DNA of 64,000 nucleotides from Hyperoodon ampullatus (Eukaryota; Chordata; Mammalia; Artiodactyla; Ziphiidae): assembly GCA_949752795.1 (NCBI GenBank), contig OX457057.1:162045980-162109979 (forward strand), written 5' to 3'. Positions 58,171 through 64,000 of the stretch are shown piece by piece; positions within the stretch are counted from its first letter, which is position 1, and every line of letters starts with the position of its first letter. The position numbers and the translations under genes were made by a program. A model generated the notes under the pieces. It saw nothing but the letters and a program-made list of their open reading frames with translations. It had not been told where the DNA came from and did no database searches.

Positions 58171-60094
58171 AGAAGTGAAGAGCAAGGGAGAGAGACCTTT
58201 ATGGTTATAAGAATTTCTTCAGCTCTTTGGTTTAAAGATGGCTTTTTTTTTTAACAGACATAGGGAAACTAAGTCATGTAATGAATTCAGATATACAGTA
58301 CAGTAAGAATGTTGAAATGTCAAATATGTATACCAACTTTATATACTCAATTTTAAATTGCTGCCTTCTGTATACCTTACTTCCATCTTTCAAGGCAACT
58401 GCTATTGCCAAGCTGGTGTCTGGTGTTGGTTGGGACTGGGAGTAAAGATGATCTGGAAATGCTAAGAGGAAGATTGGAGATGGTCCAACATTGCCCAAGA
58501 ATGATACAAGACCAGGCTGGAATCAAATTTTCAAGTATTATTGGCAATGCTTTCTGAAACGAGAACCAACACTGGTATTTCCGTATCATTTTCTTTTTTT
58601 CTACAGAAAGAACTACAGGGACATAAATGCACCTATACAGAGTGCAAATTCACTATCTAAACCAAGGATAAGAAACAAGAAATGAACAAAAGGTCTTTGG
58701 GCAGCCAAAATAATGGTCACAAAGTTCATCCACTAATACAGAAGAGGCAGGCAGACCCTCACTAAGCCTATTTAGCTGTTTTGCATTCAGTTTCAGGAAG
58801 CAGTGTTATCTGGGTTGCTACTCCACAGAAGATCAGAAGCTGCAAACATTTTAAAAAGGGCAGCAGGGATGCTAACAACAGCAAAAGTACAGCTTTTTCA
58901 CCTCTGAAAGAAGAGACAGATTGACTTCTGAAAGCAAATTCAAGAATTCAAAAAGCAGAGGGGACAAACAACTTACATATTTCAATCACCTCAAAGCCCT
59001 ACAGGATTACTGTCTGTAACCATAACCTCAAGTCTATAAAGGTTACACTACATTGCTTAAAAAGCAAACAAAACATATAATACATTGTAAAAAATTCTGC
59101 ACAAAAATATAGCTAAAATAAGAATTTTTGCACCCAATATCTTATTCCCACGCTGCTATATAGATAAAGCAGAAAGTTAGCATTTAAGAACATGGAATGA
59201 TCAACTTCACTGCCTCATCCTGTACTTGGTTGTGTTTCACATTCATAATTTCATATTCCTTGATCTCCTTTTAAAATGTACCCAAATTAACACCTTCCCC
59301 TCCACTGGGTAGTTACCTTGCCAGAAAGTAGGCTGCTAAACACACAACAAAGCTCAATGTCTTTCTTCATCAGCCTTCATTTCTTATCTCATACTGGGAT
59401 GACAGATGCAACGCCCCAAACTCACCAGGTCCAGAGCTAGGCCTTCCCTCTTCTGGTTTTGGATACGAATGACAAAAATCACAAGTGAGAGCTTTGCATT
59501 ACATTCTCTCCTAAATGGCTCTAGCAGTCATGCTGACATTATAAGTTGGTCAAAAGCTAGTTTCAGTTGCAAAGTAAGGTCTTCTGTTCTGTACCCCAGG
59601 TCTGTGCCAATGAATTCATTACTCCCTGAGTGTTACAGAGGCAGCTCAAGGAAGGAAAAGAGGGAGAGATTTACAGGTGTGGAATGAGGAGCACTTCCGG
59701 GAGGGATAACTCCCCTCTCCCGCCCCCAATATGAAGGACCAGAAGATGGACAGTCAGGGTCAATGATACCGACATGGCCAATACCAAGAGCTCTAGTTCT
59801 TCTATTAGTGCAAAATTATTGTCTACCAATCCAACTGCTCGGTGAGCCTAGCCAGAGAAAGGTGCAGGAGCAGGTCTGTGAAGCTGCACCCAGGCTGCAG
59901 GTGGCTAGAACACCACCCAATCACAAAATTAGATCTCAAGGCAGCTCCAGCAAGTAACACCCTTTACAGATACCCATCTCAACAGAACTATTTTCAACAG
60001 GAATCAGAAACACACTTTCTTGGCTTTTTTTTTCTTGTAAAAAAAGAGCTAAACAATTTATCATCTGCACTAGAATATTTCCTCCTCCCGCATA

Positions 60095-60165
60095 CCGTTT
60101 TCCATTCATTCATTCAACCACCAAACATTTACTGCACACCTACTATGCACTATGCACTGTTAGGT
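60095..60165 (+). repeat. L2-like relic
   Basis: Pattern cattcattcattcaaccacc, then tttactgcacacctactatg. Confidence 0.6.
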
Positions 60166-61272
60166 GCAAAAAGAAAAGTACATCAATCATCATCACTACT
60201 ACACCGAACTGTAGTGCCTCATTGTAACTGTGCTTCTCACCCCACCACTACCTGGCCCTTAGTCCCACCTTCAGAAGACAGTCTCCTTTTTACTGTTTCC
60301 AACTATGGCCACAGAATACAAAGAGCAGCCTCCTGTTTCTATTATGAGATTGTAACAGTCACCGAGAGACACCACTGTGATTGCTATTTTAAAAAGCTGT
60401 CAATTCAAGAGCTGAAGTATCTGGCTTCAGGGTTTATACCATTAAAATGATGGTCACACAAAGTGTAGGAAGCTGAAGTCTGCCCTGCAAGTAGAGGAAA
60501 CAGAAAATTTCATTTAGAAATTCAAAATTCAGAAAAGACAAAAAGCAGAGGCTTTAACGCTGTGTGAAAGAACTGGAGTCTACAAATGGAAGTCAACAGA
60601 ATGAACTAAAAGTCAAGGAATTATCAACTCAACATAAAGAAATTCTATGACATAAAGGATTAGATGATAGAAACAGGGATCTGTTTGTTCCCTATTCAAA
60701 GAACCCAGGGTGTGTGTTTTCCAATTTTCATTCTTTAACTAAATCATGGCTATTTTCCTACTAGCTCCAGAGAAACAAGCAGAACAAATCAATCTCACAT
60801 TTTTACCAGTCACACTGAAGAAAAGTTATGAGCTCCAAGATTTCCTGATCATCTTTTACCACCATTCATTTCTATCATTGCACTTTAATGTAAGTGAGGC
60901 TGACTCTGAATTGCTTGCTTGTGCCTCTTAATTCTCTTTTGACAAGCACTTTCAAAGGTGGAAGGCCCTCCTGTTGATTGATTCCACTGAACAGTTCTAG
61001 GGGCCAAAGTCCAACATCTCCACAAACTTCAAAAGTTATTAATTTAACACAAAACAATTTTAAATCTACCTTATACTGGCTCTAAGTCTAGGCAAATAAC
61101 TTAGCATCTTTAACATCTGTATCTCAGTTTCTCAAGGACATGTCTTGATGATAAATAACAATATCTGTGGAAGAGCTCTAAGGCTTAGCTCAAAGGTCCT
61201 GCATAAATTCCAGGACTGCAATACATAGAGCACACTGAGGTCTCTAATCCAATTTAAAATAATCAACCCCAT

Positions 61273-61422
61273 GGGACTTCCCTGGTGGTCTAGTGGTTAA
61301 GACTGCGCTCCCAACGCAGGGGACCCGGGTTCGAACCCTGGTCAGAGAACTAGATCAACTAAAAAGATCTCGCATGCCGCAACTAAGACCCGGCACAGCC
61401 AGATAAATAAATAATAAAAAAT
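61273..61422 (+). mobile_element. Older tRNA-Glu SINE (short form)
   Basis: Head ggacttccctggtggtctag, B-box ggttcgaaccc, and a short body with a taaataaataat tail. The target duplication aaaataatcaacccca is at 61256-61271 and 61423-61438. Confidence 0.92.
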
Positions 61423-61438
61423 AAAATAATCAACCCCA

Positions 61439-61899
61439 ATGAAATTTATGCATTAATTTACAACAAAAGGAGGATAGGAATAGTTAGTAAACAGTAATCA
61501 TAGTTATTGTTTTACATCAAGTCCTGCAATTTGAAAGCTAAAAGACCCACATTCCTGTTCATTCTTTTCAAGGTGAGAAATCAAACCTCTGAAGAGAAAC
61601 TAGCTAAGTGGGGATGATACTGGTACTTGGTCCTAAACTCAAGTCACTGTACCCAGCATCCCCCGTTTTCCCAAATTATAAACTCCTCACCCTTCCAACT
61701 GACGATATGGCCATTTAAAGGACTAATAATTCCGTAACAACCAATCACGTCTTGTCCCCTCCACTTTCACTCCAACATCCTCCTACCCCTTCTCTTCCTA
61801 CCGGGAGACTTGCAGGTAACAGAAGCTTGATTAGAATGAAACTCTTATCAGACCCCACAATCAAGGACGCAACTTGACAACTGCTCACGCTCATCATTA
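61439..61899. other. Unique sequence between SINE and CpG island
   Basis: AT-rich at first, rising in GC toward the island. No repeat or exon recognised. Confidence 0.4.
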
Positions 61900-63020
61900 A
61901 TGGCAACGTTTCGGTTCGCTTTTAATTGCGGGACCACAGCACCCGGAAATGAAATCTCAAGCGCAACCCACTTGGGACAACCGTATCACTTCCTTAAGTT
62001 GTGCTCGACTGCGAGCGCGGGGTGCACGACCCCGAGGAGACCGCGGACCCCTAGGCACGGTTACCCTGCCTCCTGCCTCGGGCCTGGAAGTCACTCGCGC
62101 TTCTCGGCCACGAGGTGAGCCCGCGGGCGCGCGATACCCCCCCACCCCGGGCCGCCGCAACGGGCACTCGGCGGGACACGAGGGCGGCACCAGGGCCAGT
62201 CGCCTCTGGGGACCGCGTCCGGGCGCGAGGGTGGGTCACTGGACGGATCCCGGGCGGCTCAAGGCGCCCCCAGGTAAGGCCCGCGCCTCAGGCGGGCCGA
62301 GGAGGCGACGGCCTCGGCCGCGTCCCTCCAGCCACGACGGCCGGTAGGAGCCCTCCCGGGGTCAGCGAGGCGGGGCGCGCGGCCCGGGCCGGTCTCTGAG
62401 GCAGCCGCCGCTCGTGGACCGCTCTGGGCACTGGTGCCCGGCCCCTCAGGGAGGCGCCCGGCCCCCAGACGGCCCCAGCCCGGCGCGCGCCACGCACCGC
62501 GCCCCTCCCGCGGGTGGGCCTGCACTTTCCCGCCTGCCCTCGCGCCCCCAAGCCGCTCACCTGCGACGCCCTAGGCTCGCTCCATGGCCGCCCGCAAGGT
62601 ACGGTGCGGTGCGGTGCGGCGCGGCCCCGGCCGCCCCGGCCGCCCCCGCCACCTCCGGGAAGGGGCAGCCCCACGCCGCGCTCACCGCCCCCAGCCGCTG
62701 CTACTGCGGCTCCCGCCCACCCCCGGCCCGGCCATTCCCTGGCCACCTCACCCCGCGGTCCCACACCCACCCCCCCGCCTCCGCGGCTCGCGACTGTTGG
62801 TACCTTCCTAGCGTAACGCCTTCCCCGCGGCCAATCCAAGGGCTTCTTCCGCGAGGCCACACCCCCGCCCCCCGGTGGGCGGGCCTACCGGACCTGATCC
62901 GGACCGCCCGCCTTAACCTTTTGCGTCCCGGACCGGGCCGCTTAACTCTCTTGACGCCGGCTCACGCCTCTCCTGCTTCTCCCTGCCGCCCCGCCCCGCT
63001 TACGTAAATGGACCTCTAAC
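61900..63020. promoter_or_regulatory. FAM20B: CpG island, FAM20B promoter
   Basis: Roughly 1.1 kb is very GC-rich with dense CpG, most strongly at 62,020-62,800, in contrast to AT-rich flanks. A CCAAT motif sits at 62,831-62,835 and there are several GC-box-like runs. No TATA box is evident near the proposed first exon. Plus-strand donor-like sites inside the island (for example cag|gtaagg at 62,273) would allow divergent transcription. Confidence 0.8.
62562..62900 (-). other. FAM20B: FAM20B non-coding exon 1 (approximate)
   Basis: FAM20B normally starts with a non-coding exon in a CpG island. Within the island, the best minus-strand donor is gcgtcgcag|gtgagc, with the last exon base at about 62,561. 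The transcription start is not visible from sequence and the right end is a guess. Splicing to the acceptor near 50,621 would make intron 1 about 11.9 kb. Confidence 0.4.
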
Positions 63021-63334
63021 CTCTCTCTAGCCTTAGCTTTTTCTTTCCTGGTTTTCGTGAGCAGCTAGGCAGCCAGTCAGCGGGACTGGAAGTAGAGGTC
63101 CCTTAGGTCAAGTTCTGTTTGTGAGAAGCAATTTCCGTCCTCCTTTTGCCCTTTTCATTTGCCTCGGCTTCTGCTTCTGCCTATATAAGTGAATCCCTTT
63201 GCCCCAAAGAGGCCAGCCTTACCATAGTGAGCGCTCTTACTTCGGACCAGAGCAAAGCTCCCTGCTACATTTTGTAGCATTTAATAAAAGTGTGACTAAT
63301 TTATTGTAATAGTTTCTTAACGTCTGTCTTTTTT
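63021..63334. other. Upstream flank of FAM20B promoter
   Basis: No exon recognised. A TATA-like ctatataag is at 63,180-63,188 on the plus strand and an AATAAA at 63,282-63,287, so a short divergent transcript cannot be excluded. Confidence 0.35.
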
Positions 63335-63431
63335 GCAATGGACTGTAAGGCGCATGAGGACAGGGTAGTCGTGTCTGGGTCTCCAATGCCTGACACATAG
63401 TAGACTCCCTATAAATTGTCTTGTTTTGTTT
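63335..63431 (+). repeat. L2 3'-end relic interrupted by SINE
   Basis: gactgtaaggcgcatgagga, then cctgacacatagtagactcc and ctataaattg. Confidence 0.75.
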
Positions 63432-63533
63432 TGGCCTCGCCGCGGGGCTTGTGCAATCTTAGTTCCCTGAGGAGGAATCCAACCGTGCCCACGAAAGCAC
63501 CAAGTCTTAACCACTGGACCCCCAGGGAGTTCC
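63432..63533 (-). mobile_element. Older tRNA-Glu SINE, reverse strand
   Basis: ggcctcgccgcggggcttgt, reverse B-box region, and ending cagggagttccc. It interrupts the L2 relic. Confidence 0.82.
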
Positions 63534-63744
63534 CTCCTTATAAATAGTTTGAATTAAAGAGTCTTCCTTCTCTTAAACTGTCTGCTTTCCACTGACTCCC
63601 TACGGTGCATCCGCTGTATAACGCATCCATTCATTTATTCATCATATACTAAGCTTGGACTTAGTGTGCCTGTCCCTGAAATATTATAATGCACACTGAT
63701 GCATGCGATAAGATGTGTGACGGGAGAGACCCGGCTGACACTTT

Positions 63745-63915
63745 TTTCAGGCTCCATAGTTCATTTAAGCAAAGGAAAGAACTCCTTACTGGCTGTATGA
63801 TATCAGGTGTGCCACTTAATCTTTCAGAGTATGTTTCCTTACCTGGCAAATGGGAGTTTATCGTAGTACATACCTCACAGGGTTGTTGTGAGGACTAAAT
63901 TAGGAAATGTGTGGG
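63745..63915 (+). repeat. MIR SINE relic
   Basis: ctggctgtatgatatcaggt, then tacctcacagggttgttgtg and aggactaaattag. Confidence 0.85.
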
Positions 63916-64000
63916 GAGAGTACTTGCAGATTATTGTATAATGTTAGTTATTATTCATTTGTGTATTTTTTGAGCACTTAGTATCAGATGATCCTAGAGA

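Larger units (their letters stand above)
50621..61270. other. FAM20B intron 1, poor in lineage-specific insertions
   Basis: About 10.6 kb with no CHR SINE or young L1. I recognise only L2 (52,980-53,430; 58,040-58,170; 60,095-60,165), a diverged LTR-like block (55,270-55,700), a MIR (56,515-56,715) and a CT/CA microsatellite. No exon is seen. The first intron next to the promoter often holds regulatory sequence. Confidence 0.5.

Noticed and set aside
59842..60450. 202-residue plus-strand frame in FAM20B intron 1
   Set aside because: It runs over an L2-like relic, has no domain or coding signature that I recognise, and is consistent with a chance open frame.
62288..62860. 190-residue minus-strand frame in the CpG island
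   Set aside because: It starts with GTG rather than ATG, is low-complexity Gly/Arg/Pro, and overlaps equally long frames on the other strand. GC-driven shadow over the FAM20B non-coding exon.
62414..63007. 197-residue plus-strand frame in the CpG island
   Set aside because: Pro/Ala/Arg-rich low-complexity shadow with no recognisable domain and no support for splicing.

Overview
The window is nuclear DNA from a mammal, almost certainly a cetacean and probably a toothed whale. The evidence is spliced genes with GT-AG introns, CpG-island promoters, and about 19 tRNA-Glu-derived SINEs of the CHR-1/CHR-2 type, many flanked by clear target-site duplications. There are also several L1 subfamilies, mariner-type MITEs and ancient MIR/L2/MLT1 relics. 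No bacterial, CRISPR or operon-like structure is present. Most long reading frames fall inside SINEs, L1s or GC-rich promoters and are not genes.

Two protein-coding genes lie on the minus strand, in tail-to-head order. FAM20B (Golgi glycosaminoglycan xylosylkinase) runs from a CpG-island promoter near 62-63 kb leftward to its stop codon at 24,199. Its seven coding exons can be placed to the base, their phases agree, and together they give 409 codons plus stop, the same length as I recall for human FAM20B. TOR3A (torsin-3A, an ER AAA+ ATPase also called ADIR) starts at 16,481 in a second CpG island. Its first four coding exons are in the window (274 codons plus 2 nt); the remaining C-terminal exons are not and should lie left of position 1. 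This order matches the FAM20B-TOR3A neighbourhood of human 1q25.

Region by region: 1-2,325 holds three ~820-bp tandem copies of an L1 3' end, resembling satellite organisation. 2,325-11,860 is a stack of broken L1s riddled with SINEs, probably inside a TOR3A intron. 11,870-16,750 is TOR3A exons 4 to 1 and its promoter. 16,750-18,880 is intergenic. 18,880-24,198 is the likely long FAM20B 3' UTR with a mariner hairpin. 24,199-50,620 is the FAM20B coding body, whose introns carry young SINEs, an ancient LTR split by an L1, and an MLT1 LTR. 50,621-62,560 is FAM20B intron 1, poor in lineage-specific insertions. 61,900-63,050 is the FAM20B CpG-island promoter, followed by upstream sequence with L2, SINE and MIR relics.

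I did not find a new biological system. The points most worth checking are the satellite-like L1 array, a triplicated CCAAT box beside an RFX-type X-box in the TOR3A promoter, inverted and direct SINE pairs around the FAM20B catalytic exons, a SINE with an apparent 3' transduction, a long palindrome in an L1, and the mariner hairpin in the FAM20B 3' UTR.
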